From: Planctomycetota bacterium
Lineage (GTDB): Bacteria; Planctomycetota; UBA8742; JACQVU01; JANLHZ01
NCBI GenBank assembly: GCA_024653775.1
Contig: JANLHZ010000329.1
Span: 1-42,527, forward strand
Reading direction: 5' to 3'
DNA: 42,527 nucleotides
Below the pieces are notes generated by a model that had not been told where the DNA came from, ran no database searches, and was given only the letters and a program-made list of their open reading frames with translations. This document shows positions 9,887 through 17,398 of this stretch, piece by piece; within the stretch, counting starts at the first letter, position 1, and each line of letters opens with the position of its first letter. The position numbers and the translations under genes were made by a program.

Positions 9887-10057
9887 CCTGCGCCTCTCGC
9901 AATTTCGGATTTTTGAACTTGATGCAGGGATAATAGACGGGTAGCCGGACATTTTTCAAAGGTTTGTAAATTTTCAGGGAATCTCGGACTCTGTTCAATA
10001 GAAGTTCGTGGAACGATTACCGAAACTGCAAATACGTTCGATTTTCCCGTCGCTTCA

Positions 10058-10251
10058 GCGCGGAGACGCGGAGAGCGCAGAGACTCGCAGAGAACCTGTA
10101 ACCCGAGCGCCCCGGCCGGCAATACAAAAGCGAATCAGGCAATGGATAATCCCGTTCAGGTTTTCCGGGCTTTACTTACAAACACAAAAATCGAGCGCTT
10201 GACGGTGGTAAGAATTCTCTGCGTTACTCCGCGTCCTTTGCGGCTCCGCGC
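10058..10251. repeat. Inverted repeat of the CGCAGAG/CGCGGAG type
   Basis: The left arm (10058-10094) begins GCGCGGAGACGCGGAGAG and ends CGCAGAGAA. The complement of the right arm (10215-10251) begins GCGCGGAGCCGC and ends GGAGTAACGCAGAGAA. The arms enclose about 120 bp. Degenerate repeats of this wording are widespread in bacterial genomes; no protein is encoded between the arms. Confidence 0.65.
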
Positions 10252-10565
10252 GGAAGATTTTAGACTTCGGTGGCGTCTTGTTGCGAACTTCCAGTGAACA
10301 CTGTCGAATCTCGCGGCGCGGACAATTCGTCCGCGATTGAGGCTGCCGAATAAGGACGCGCAAGGAAATAAGCCATACATCTCCCATCTCATATTTACGC
10401 CATCTTCGCATCGCACTCAGTCGTCCCATGACATCGACGTAAGGGCTCACCGGAACAATAGCTACGATTCCGGTTTGACTCATTCGTGCAATACGAACCT
10501 GACGCAACTCTGAGCGCGATTTTGTACGACTTGATTCCTTGCGCGTCCTAAGTGTTCGCCGAGTT

Positions 10566-10652
10566 AAGTCCCCGGCACTTTCCTTTTCTAAAGTTGCTTC
10601 GAACCTCGATTCTGAGCATACCAGCTATGAAAATCTAAAGTGCCGGGGACTT
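10566..10652. repeat. Perfect 16-bp inverted repeat around a 55-bp spacer
   Basis: AAGTCCCCGGCACTTT at 10566-10581 is exactly complementary to AAAGTGCCGGGGACTT at 10637-10652. The spacer is AT-richer and non-coding. It may be a small mobile remnant; a run of Ts after the right arm (10651-10655) would also let it act as a transcription terminator reading rightwards. Confidence 0.65.
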
Positions 10653-10684
10653 TTTCGACACCCTCCGATTGGGAGTGCGGATGT

Positions 10685-10842
10685 CTTTGTCTGTAACTGT
10701 TCACGGGGTAGTTCGCGTTCTATAGCAGGAATCTGTTCGTAGTGTGCTCGTGAGAGCATATTTCCAGATAGTAGAGGATCAAAGAAACGCCTTACGGCGC
10801 CACTACAAACGCGATCTACCCCGTGAACAGTTACCTTTGTCT
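10685..10842 (+). mobile_element. IS66-type MITE, copy A, with 8-bp target duplication
   Basis: The 142-bp element (10693-10834) begins GTAACTGTTCACGGGGTAG and ends with its exact complement; the arms stay matched for 26 of 27 bp. CTTTGTCT lies directly outside each end (10685-10692 and 10835-10842), a perfect 8-bp target duplication. Ends starting GTAA with 8-bp duplications are established features of the IS66 family. No frame inside could encode a transposase, so the element must be moved in trans. Relatives are at 23051-23196 and 42416-end. Confidence 0.88.
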
Positions 10843-10878
10843 GCGCATTCGGGCGCACGCAGCGCGCCCCTGCTATTT

Positions 10879-10897
10879 CACGGTCAAGATGACCGTG
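10879..10897. repeat. 19-bp hairpin forming the 3' end of the pseudouridine synthase gene
   Basis: CACGGTCAAGATGACCGTG is an 8-bp stem with a 3-base loop. It is a variant of the CACGGGCAAGATGCCCGTG hairpins at 486-508 and 39418-39440. Read on the minus strand it supplies the last codons and the TGA stop of the gene that ends at 10884. Confidence 0.7.
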
Positions 10898-12032
10898 CCA
10901 CGCGCAGACGTTCGAGCAGCGAGAGCATATCCGCCGGCATCGGCGCGATGAATTCTTTCTGCTCTGAAAGAAACGGATGATAGATCGAAAGATAGTGGCT
11001 GTGCAATGCGTGGCGTTCGAGGAGAATTTCGTCGCCAACGAAACCGAGCGACGACGCGCGAAGCGGATAATCCATCTCAGGATTGCCGTAGTATCTGTCG
11101 CAGAGAACCGGATGCCCGATGGCTTCAAGATGGACGCGAATCTGGTGCTGCCGGCCTGTATGGATTTCGCATTCGACGAGCGTAGCTACCTTGAGGCGCT
11201 CGATCACCTTCACGTCGGTCCTTGATGGAAGTCCCTTTTCGTCCGTTCTGATTCCCATGGCGAGCCTGATTTCACTGTCCAGCCGTGGACCGATGGGGAG
11301 ATCGATAACCTGAAAGTCGTCCGGGATAACGCCTTTCGCGATCGCGAGATATTTCTTGCGCGTCTCCCGGCGCTCGAACTGCGTCTGGAACGCCGCGCGG
11401 GCTTCCTTCTTCTTTGAAAGCATCAGCACGCCCGAAGTTTCCGCGTCGATTCGGTGGATGAGCATCGGATCGATTCCATCCGCCTTATCCTCGGCGCCTT
11501 TGTAGATCTTGTGAATCTTGTTTATCAGCGTTCCGTAGCGGACCTTCCCCGTTGGGTGGACGAGCACGCGAGGCGGCTTGTCGATGACAAGAATCCACTC
11601 GTCCTCGTAAATAGGAGTGACGTCGATTTCGTCCATCTTTTCGAGGCTCTCCCTTGGCGGAGGAACGCTTAGCTCGAGCACCTGCCCCGCGCGCAGTTTC
11701 CGGCTTGGGGATAGCGCGACAGCGCCGTCGATTTTCAGATTGCCGCTTTCGATGCGACCCTGAAACCACGTCCGCGAACGCCAGGGCATCTTTTTTCTGA
11801 GAAATGCGTCGATGCGCTCACCTGCGTCTTCGTCCTCGATCACGATTCGCACCACGTCAGGCGGCTTCGACAAATCGAGAGTCGCGTCGCCTTCCTGCAG
11901 CATGATCGGTTTACCCGGAAACATGTCCCGCGCTGGCCCGCCCTTTTCCCGCGGGGGCTTCTTATTGCGGCTTTTCTTGCCGTGTTCCCGAGGATCACGC
12001 TTTTTCATTTCTGCGCTCAGCTTTGAAGTCAT
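10884..12032 (-). CDS. RluA-family RNA pseudouridine synthase with S4 domain
   Basis: This 382-residue protein should convert specific uridines in rRNA (or tRNA) to pseudouridine. A charged Lys/Arg-rich N-terminal extension (residues 1-40) precedes an S4 RNA-binding domain (about 61-125). The catalytic domain follows, with HRIDAETSG at 193-201 (catalytic Asp196) and HTGRQHQIRVHL further on, both hallmarks of the RluA family. Which RluA/C/D paralogue it corresponds to cannot be decided; a second family member lies at 37664-38461 and lacks S4. I start at ATG 12032; an internal ATG at 12008 is possible. The last residues (VARSS) and stop are encoded by a chromosomal hairpin repeat, so the original C-terminus may have been replaced. 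Confidence 0.88.
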   Translation of the reverse strand: MTSKLSAEMKKRDPREHGKKSRNKKPPREKGGPARDMFPGKPIMLQEGDATLDLSKPPDVVRIVIEDEDAGERIDAFLRKKMPWRSRTWFQGRIESGNLKIDGAVALSPSRKLRAGQVLELSVPPPRESLEKMDEIDVTPIYEDEWILVIDKPPRVLVHPTGKVRYGTLINKIHKIYKGAEDKADGIDPMLIHRIDAETSGVLMLSKKKEARAAFQTQFERRETRKKYLAIAKGVIPDDFQVIDLPIGPRLDSEIRLAMGIRTDEKGLPSRTDVKVIERLKVATLVECEIHTGRQHQIRVHLEAIGHPVLCDRYYGNPEMDYPLRASSLGFVGDEILLERHALHSHYLSIYHPFLSEQKEFIAPMPADMLSLLERLRVARSS

Positions 12033-12132
12033 CGCCCCGCGCTCTCTTTGAACCCGACTTCAAGCGCTGAGGGCGCTGTACTAATACAATCAAAACGCGA
12101 AAAGCGAAAACCAAAAATCGGCCGGGCCTGGT

Positions 12133-13011
12133 TTAGGCGAACTTCTTTCTGTATCTCGCGATCCTCGTCGTGAACGCGTTCGGCGAGATGTTCAGAATCT
12201 TCGCGGCGTGAGAGACGCTCACGCCGTAGAGTCCGTGGCGGCCGCGGTACTCGCACAGCATTCGCGTTTGCCTGTCGATAAGTTCCGCGTGGGACCTTGC
12301 AAGAGCGTCGAACTCCTCCCTGAGATACCCTGGAACGCCCTGCCCGTACGCGACGATCTCAGACTCGACCTCGCGCATAGCGACCTTTATCCCGAGTATC
12401 TTGATGTAGCCCGCGCCTAGTTTCGCGCGAAGCTCGACCTCGCCAGAAACGCTGAACCTTCCAAGGACGTCCTCTTCGGTTTTTCTTATCATCGCGGTCG
12501 TCTCCGGAATCGTTCTCCCGGATGCGCGAGCGATGTACGAAATCTCCTCATCGGAAAACTGGAATTCGACGAGGTACATCAGCTTGAAGTGGATGATCGC
12601 GTCGATCGGAAAATTCCGAAGGTGCCGCTTCGCGGGGTCGGTGTCGGTCCATAGCTCATCGAGGCTCGCCTCCGATCTTATCGAGGTGATCTTCGTCTCG
12701 TCTTCCGCCTCTACCGACTTCAGCTCGGAATCGGAGAGCGGTCTTACTCGCACGCTCTTTCGCTTTTTCGAGCGGAGCAGATCGAGATAAAGATTCCGGA
12801 GGACTTTGCTGAGAAACGTCTTGAACTCCGCGCCCATTCCGCTTCGATACCACGTCGGCTTCGAGGCCTTGTCCCTGATCTTTTCCGTGGCGTACTCGAA
12901 GAACTCACCGCAGTTTTCCTCGCTTTCGCCCAAAACTCTTTTTGGAAACCAGTAGATGAATTCAGCGTACTCTTCTATTATCCTTTCTGGATCGCTGTAC
13001 ACGAGTTCCAT
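12133..13011 (-). CDS. ECF-like RNA polymerase sigma factor (divergent)
   Basis: The 292-residue product has the layout of an extracytoplasmic-function sigma factor. A region-2-like helix pair centres on EFKTFLSKVLRNLYLDLLRS (about 62-81), matching the FRxWLxxIARNLxxDxxR signature that binds the -10 element. The C-terminal helix-turn-helix is VSVSHAAKILNISPNAFTTR (about 262-282). It is longer than a usual ECF factor (about 190), with an extra ~100-residue middle segment, so the assignment is not certain. I use ATG 13011 (MELVYSDPER) with GGGGGA before it rather than the upstream in-frame start at 13050. Its closest partner candidate, an anti-sigma-like gene at 39558-41648, is far away. It is divergent from the membrane-protein gene at 13262. 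Confidence 0.65.
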   Translation of the reverse strand: MELVYSDPERIIEEYAEFIYWFPKRVLGESEENCGEFFEYATEKIRDKASKPTWYRSGMGAEFKTFLSKVLRNLYLDLLRSKKRKSVRVRPLSDSELKSVEAEDETKITSIRSEASLDELWTDTDPAKRHLRNFPIDAIIHFKLMYLVEFQFSDEEISYIARASGRTIPETTAMIRKTEEDVLGRFSVSGEVELRAKLGAGYIKILGIKVAMREVESEIVAYGQGVPGYLREEFDALARSHAELIDRQTRMLCEYRGRHGLYGVSVSHAAKILNISPNAFTTRIARYRKKFA

Positions 13012-13261
13012 GGTGTTCCCCCAAAATGCACGGAGCACAGACAGGTGCAAGGAGTACGAAGGTAACGCGGGGAGATAGTGATTCCCGAATGGATTAATTA
13101 TATCCCGCGATGTGATTAAAAAGCGGAAATTTTTTTACACGGATTATCCGGACAGGAATTCAAGTTTAAGCCTTGTGACACCAGGTAGCGCCAAATAACC
13201 CCCGCGGCGGCTTTTAAAGAAAAACTTGGATCGATCGCATTCCCGCGAAATTATTTTTGAA

Positions 13262-13741
13262 ATGCTGCACCTTTTCGAGATACAGAGAGTCATAACGCTG
13301 GACAGGATTCTCGTAATCGTCTTCGCGCTGCTAGCGGTGCTCGGGCTGCTTACGCTGACGGGCCACGTTCCCCGAAGGACGGCGCTGCTCGCGGTTCTTT
13401 CCTGGTTTGTGCCTGGGGCCGGACACGTGATCCTGAAAGAGAAAACGCGCGGCGTGATCTTCTTTTCGGTAATCAATTTCTTTCTCGTGATGGGGCTCGT
13501 CATCACGAAGAACAACCCCATCGATATGCTCAACCACGAGTATTACGCGCTGCTCGAGATATTCCACGGGATCGGGTTCGTAATCGGCGCCTTTGCGGGC
13601 AGCACGTTCGACGTTTCTCTCCATCCCGTAACGCAGTACGAACTCGGGATGCTTTACGTGATTGTCGCGTCGCTGCTGAACCTGCTTGCGATTATGCACC
13701 TGCTTTCGAGAAAAGAGACAGCGCCGGCGGAAGCGAAATGA
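13262..13741 (+). CDS. Polytopic membrane protein, DUF6677-like
   Basis: The 159-residue protein (from ATG 13262) has about four hydrophobic segments: LVIVFALLAVLGLLTL near residue 20, a segment with LSWFVPGAGHVILKEKTRG near 48-66, VIFFSVINFFLVMGLVI, and a C-terminal YVIVASLLNLLAIMHLL. The Trp-x-x-Pro-Gly-x-Gly-His motif followed by a basic loop is typical of the uncharacterised DUF6677 group. Function is unknown. The frame extends to 13226, but those codons precede any plausible ribosome site. A 58-residue membrane protein follows after 13 bp and is probably co-translated. Confidence 0.7.
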   Translation: MLHLFEIQRVITLDRILVIVFALLAVLGLLTLTGHVPRRTALLAVLSWFVPGAGHVILKEKTRGVIFFSVINFFLVMGLVITKNNPIDMLNHEYYALLEIFHGIGFVIGAFAGSTFDVSLHPVTQYELGMLYVIVASLLNLLAIMHLLSRKETAPAEAK

Positions 13742-13754
13742 GGGTCTGGGATAA

Positions 13755-13931
13755 ATGAACTTCGTCCACTTCATACTTCTTATCGCGGGAATCTCCGTTG
13801 TCTACCAAGCGACGCGGGTCGTCGACGTAAAAGAGATTCCCAGGTCCGCGGCGAAACTGATGCTCTTCCTCGTCTGCGCGATAGTCCTCATAGGCGTTTT
13901 CTTCGACGTGCTGTACCTGGCCTTCGCTTAG
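13755..13931 (+). CDS. Small membrane protein, 58 residues
   Basis: An ATG at 13755 opens a 58-codon frame ending TAG at 13929-13931. The product starts MNFVHFILLIAGISVVYQ and has two hydrophobic helices (about 4-18 and 34-57) separated by a charged loop VVDVKEIPRS. GGGTCTGGGA precedes the ATG. The 13-bp gap from the preceding DUF6677-like gene and the matching membrane character make it a likely co-expressed partner. A small repeat element begins exactly at its stop codon; restoring the pre-insertion sequence would still leave a TAG there. Confidence 0.65.
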   Translation: MNFVHFILLIAGISVVYQATRVVDVKEIPRSAAKLMLFLVCAIVLIGVFFDVLYLAFA

Positions 13932-14042
13932 AAACTATCGGAGGCACCTGGGACCGCGGACGTCCTCGTCTGCAAAAGCCGCCAAACATCTCGTTTGACG
14001 GCTCCGAATTATCGATGTCGCTTGCCTCCGATAGTTTCTTAG
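13927..14042. mobile_element. Small inverted-repeat element flanked by CTTAG
   Basis: AAACTATCGGAGGCA (13932-13946) is perfectly inverted at 14023-14037 as TGCCTCCGATAGTTT. CTTAG lies directly outside both ends (13927-13931 and 14038-14042), consistent with a 5-bp target duplication (3 bp, TTA, is also possible). The ~106-bp interior encodes nothing and contains, on the minus strand, the GCGGAC/GTCCGC hairpin word also found at 24641 and 26916. It is probably a MITE; the responsible transposase is not recognisable. Confidence 0.7.
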
Positions 14043-14173
14043 TCTCTCCGGAGCAATGGCCTGGCTTGTAACCTCGATCTAATTTCGATGACATTTCAGT
14101 AATTTCGTGGTTTAATCTTTTCGTTTATATTGGCTCCCCGCCGGATTATGGCGGGCGAAACCGCGATCTGACT

Positions 14174-15202
14174 ATGACTACCGCCAGTTCCGAAAAGACT
14201 TCCGTTTTCGAGGTCGTTCTGCAGAGGACGTTACGCCTTTCCATCGTCTTTGCGGCGATCCTTTTCGTGGTTTTCGTTTTCTCCGGGGTCACGTTTGTCG
14301 CGCCGGGGGAAGTCGCGCTGGTTTACCGTTTCGGGAAGTTCGTCAGCGAGAACCCTCCCGGGCTGCTTCTGACCATGCCCACTCCGTTCGACGAGGTGGT
14401 GCGGGTCGATACTTCGAAGGTGCATAGCGTACCGCTCGACGATCTTTGGATGTCTCCGGAGGAGCGCCCGCTCGGACTCTCCGCGGACGACAAGCTGTTT
14501 CTTTCCGAGGTCGAGGAATTCCGCTCGCGGGAGACGCTCGCAGTGACGGAAGGATACTCGCTCACGAAGGACCTGAGCGTGGTGCATCTGAAAGCCGTTG
14601 CGAGTTACGAAATAACCGACGCCCGCGCGTTCGTGACGAATTTCGTCGGCGCGGAAAATCTTCTCCGAAAGATCGGGGTCAGCGCGCTTGCGATGGCGAT
14701 CAGCGGACTCAGCGTCGACGAGGTTCTGTTCTCGGAGCGGAGCAGCGTGGCGCTCATAGCGAGGGCGAGCGCGCAGAAACGGCTAGACGCGCTCGAATCG
14801 GGCGTTACGCTCGTCTCCGTCTCCATCGAGGACATCTCGCCGCCGAGGGCGCTGCTGAAGGATTTCGACCAGGCGTCGAACGCTGGAATCACAGGCGAGA
14901 CCTACGTTCGGGACGCGCTTGCGTATCGAAACCGCGTAGTTCCGCTCGCGCGGGCCGAGGCGTCGGATATGACCAGAAAGGCGGAGGCGGGGAAGGCACG
15001 GACGCTAGCCAGGGCGCAGGGAGAGGCCATAGAATTCGGCCTTCTCGATGAAGCGTACAAACAGGATCCGATCGTTGTCTGGAATCGACTATATTTTGAC
15101 ACGATGAGCCGAGTTATAGCGAACGCGGGAGGCAGGAACGTGGTTTCCGCTCCCGAAGGCAGCCCCGTGAGAGTGAGGATTATCCTGGACGGGAAGGACT
15201 GA
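14174..15202 (+). CDS. SPFH/Band 7 (HflK/HflC-like) membrane protein
   Basis: This 342-residue protein has one N-terminal membrane helix (about 20-42), followed by VAPGEVALVYRFGKF and NPPGLLLTMPTPFDEVVRVD, the classical start of a Band 7/SPFH domain. A later stretch, SVSIEDISPPRALLKDFDQA, and a helical Ala/Glu/Arg-rich segment (ARAEASDMTRKAEAGKARTL) match the HflK coiled coil. HflK/C-type proteins form large membrane cages that restrain the FtsH protease; whether this one does is inferred. The insertion PLGLSADDKLFLSEVEEFRS (about 99-118) carries TxEGxSL-like text before the usual first SPFH strand. The start has no strong SD. A P-type ATPase follows 82 bp downstream. Confidence 0.8.
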   Translation: MTTASSEKTSVFEVVLQRTLRLSIVFAAILFVVFVFSGVTFVAPGEVALVYRFGKFVSENPPGLLLTMPTPFDEVVRVDTSKVHSVPLDDLWMSPEERPLGLSADDKLFLSEVEEFRSRETLAVTEGYSLTKDLSVVHLKAVASYEITDARAFVTNFVGAENLLRKIGVSALAMAISGLSVDEVLFSERSSVALIARASAQKRLDALESGVTLVSVSIEDISPPRALLKDFDQASNAGITGETYVRDALAYRNRVVPLARAEASDMTRKAEAGKARTLARAQGEAIEFGLLDEAYKQDPIVVWNRLYFDTMSRVIANAGGRNVVSAPEGSPVRVRIILDGKD

Positions 15203-15284
15203 CCCCGCGTCCGGTAGGACGCCAAAGTTATCGAGATTTTAGATTTCAGATTTCAGAATTTCGACTTCGGAGCAATTCGATAGT

Positions 15285-17306
15285 TTGCAGGTAACGACTA
15301 ACGTGGACACAGCGATCTCTGCCAGAATTACCGAGAACGAACTCAGGTCTTCCCTCGAGTCGCTGCTCACGACGAAGCAGAGGCGGACGATTGCGGTAAA
15401 GCTTCTGAGCGTCTTCGTCGGAGGCGGACTCCTCCTCGTGGGCGTGCTGTACAAATTCTTCTTTCCGGATCAGCGCGCCCTCGCGGACGTGGTTACGCTG
15501 ATCGCCGCGACGATCGTCTCGGTGCCCGTGCTGGTCAGCGCGGCCCGCGGCTTCGTTCTGAAGGATTCGAAGTCTATCACCGACCAGTTAGTCGCCGCAG
15601 CGATACTCGCGGGCTTCGCAATCCAGAATTATGAAGTCGTGACGCTCGTTCCGCTTCTGATGGTCATAAGCCACTTTTTCGAGGAGCGCAGCGTTCTTGG
15701 CGCGAGGCAGGCGGTCGAGAATCTAAGGAAGCTGCACGAGCAGAACGTGCGCCGGATTCTCCCGTCCGGGGAACTCGATGAAGTCGAGGCCAAGAGGCTG
15801 AATCCTGGAGAAGTCGTGCGAATATTCGCGGGAGAGCGAATCCAGATCGACGGCGTCGTCCAGAGCGGAAGGTCCACGGTCGATCAGAGCAGCGTCACGG
15901 GCGAAAGCCTCCCCGTGACCGTGATGAAGGACTCAGGCGTTTTCGCGGGCGGAATCAACCTGAGCGGAATGATCGACGTTCGCGTCACCGGAATAGGCAA
16001 GGACACCGCGATCGGAAAAATCTTCGCGCTGATGAAGAACGCGGAGGAGAGCAAACCCAGGTTTCTGCGACTCCTCGAAAGATACAGCGCCTCGTATCTG
16101 CCGCTCGTGATGCTCGTGGCGCTGCTCGTGCTGCTTGTTTCGAAAGATATTCAGCGAGCGATGAGCGTGCTGATCGTCGCGTGTCCGGTGGCGTTCGTGC
16201 TCGCGAGTCCGGGGGTGATGATCGCCGCGCTGTCCATCGCGAGTAAAAACGGAGTACTGATCAAAAACACCCGTTTCCTCGAAGTCTGCGCGGAAGTGAA
16301 GAACCTCATACTCGATAAGACGGGAACCGTCACGTACGGAAAGCTCGCGGTAAGCGAGACTGTTCTATCTGAAGACTTCGACCAGCGACGCTGGACCACG
16401 TTCCTCGAAGCGCGCAAAGTGAAGGCAGCGATTTCTCTCTCCGAGGAAGGCGCAAAGCTCGAAGGCTCGAACACGCTCGTGGCGCTCGCGTCGCTGATTT
16501 CCGCGGGAAGCCGGCATCCGGTCAGCTTCGCCGTGACCGAGGAAGCCGCGAAGCGTGGGCTGAAGTTCCCCGCGTTCGAGAATATAGAGGAAATAGCGGG
16601 CTGCGGGCTTTTGTCGACGGACGCTGAAGGGCGAATCTGGCGCTTCGGACGCGCGAGCTGGCTACGCGAGTGCGAAGTTGAAGTTCCGGAACTCAGGGAT
16701 AGCGCGGGATCGAAGAGTTTCCTCTCTGTCGATAAGGCCTACCTCGGCGGATTTTTCATGCTCGATCACGCGAAGACCGAGGTCGCGGGCGCGATCGAAA
16801 AACTCCGCGGCCTAGGCATCGAACGAGCCGTTCTGCTCACCGGAGATCGCAAGGAGGAAGCGGAACGCATAGGACGGGAACTCGCGCTGGACGCGATCAT
16901 CCCCGAAGTTCTTCCCGAAGAGAAACTCGCGGTCGTCAACGAAGAAAAGAAGTCCCGCAAAACGATGATGGTCGGCGACGGCATCAACGACGCGCTCGCG
17001 CTTAGCGCCGCGGACGTCGGGGTCGCGCTGCCCGGTCGCGGCGCCGACATTTCACTCCAGAGCGCCGACCTCGTTCTCCTGAGCGAAAACCTGAGCGCGC
17101 TGCCGTTCGTGATAAACCTCGCTCGAAAGGCGCACACGATCATCGCGGAAAACGTTCTCGTTGGCGTCGGATTCAGCGTCACGATGCTTATCCTCGCTTC
17201 CCTCGGCTACATCCATCCCCTCGTTGGCGCGCTGCTTCACAACGTCGGCGCGATTTTCGTCGTGTTCAACAGCGCAAGGCTTCTGAGGCTTGCCGATCGA
17301 GTATGA
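15285..17306 (+). CDS. P1B-type (heavy-metal-type) transport ATPase with atypical metal-site residues
   Basis: The 673-residue protein has the full P-type ATPase set: TGES (about 205-208, actuator), DKTGT with the phosphorylated Asp (about 344-348), SRHPVSFAV (nucleotide-binding HP motif) and GDGIND (about 563-568). It most resembles Zn/Cd/Co exporters of the ZntA/CadA group. Three things are unusual. There is no N-terminal Cys-rich metal domain. The helix that normally carries CPC reads VACPVAFVLASPG (Cys300-Pro-Val). The last helix reads LLHNVGAIFVV, with Asn where the Zn/Cd pumps have a conserved Asp. The transported ion is therefore uncertain. The start is TTG at 15285 (SD-like CGGAG upstream); GTG at 15303 is an alternative. 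It is downstream of the SPFH gene. Confidence 0.85.
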   Translation: MQVTTNVDTAISARITENELRSSLESLLTTKQRRTIAVKLLSVFVGGGLLLVGVLYKFFFPDQRALADVVTLIAATIVSVPVLVSAARGFVLKDSKSITDQLVAAAILAGFAIQNYEVVTLVPLLMVISHFFEERSVLGARQAVENLRKLHEQNVRRILPSGELDEVEAKRLNPGEVVRIFAGERIQIDGVVQSGRSTVDQSSVTGESLPVTVMKDSGVFAGGINLSGMIDVRVTGIGKDTAIGKIFALMKNAEESKPRFLRLLERYSASYLPLVMLVALLVLLVSKDIQRAMSVLIVACPVAFVLASPGVMIAALSIASKNGVLIKNTRFLEVCAEVKNLILDKTGTVTYGKLAVSETVLSEDFDQRRWTTFLEARKVKAAISLSEEGAKLEGSNTLVALASLISAGSRHPVSFAVTEEAAKRGLKFPAFENIEEIAGCGLLSTDAEGRIWRFGRASWLRECEVEVPELRDSAGSKSFLSVDKAYLGGFFMLDHAKTEVAGAIEKLRGLGIERAVLLTGDRKEEAERIGRELALDAIIPEVLPEEKLAVVNEEKKSRKTMMVGDGINDALALSAADVGVALPGRGADISLQSADLVLLSENLSALPFVINLARKAHTIIAENVLVGVGFSVTMLILASLGYIHPLVGALLHNVGAIFVVFNSARLLRLADRV

Positions 17307-17312
17307 CATTTT

Positions 17313-17398
17313 ATTCGTACCGTCTACGAATTATCAGTAATATTTTATGCAGGTACATTATCTTACATTAAATTCGTAGACGGCACGAATTTAATGTA
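17313..17398. repeat. Overlapping inverted repeats between convergent genes; possible bidirectional terminator
   Basis: ATTCGTACCGTCTACGAATT (17313-17332) pairs, with one mismatch, with AATTCGTAGACGGCACGAAT (17371-17390). The right arm also folds on itself: TACATTAAATTCG (17364-17376) and CGAATTTAATGTA (17386-17398) form a perfect 13-bp stem. The hairpin touches the stop codon of the minus-strand gene at 17399. One arm of the same repeat lies alone at 33814-33837. Confidence 0.65.

Larger units (their letters stand above)
9887..10883. other. Gene-free 1-kb region composed of several inverted repeats
   Basis: No frame here has the character of a gene. The region holds at least three separate inverted-repeat elements (10058-10251, 10566-10652, 10693-10834) plus a hairpin at its right edge (10879-10897). 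The remaining unique stretches show nothing identifiable. The upstream promoter of the modification gene should lie near 9890-9990. Confidence 0.7.

Noticed and set aside
10172-10507. Minus-strand frame of 111 codons in the repeat region
   Set aside because: Low-complexity Arg/Ser-rich product, no ribosome site, covers inverted repeats on both strands.
10566-10652. Full insertion sequence
   Set aside because: Only a 55-bp spacer between the arms; no coding capacity.
10539-10742. 67-codon frame within the repeats
   Set aside because: Runs through an inverted repeat and into the MITE; no ribosome site.
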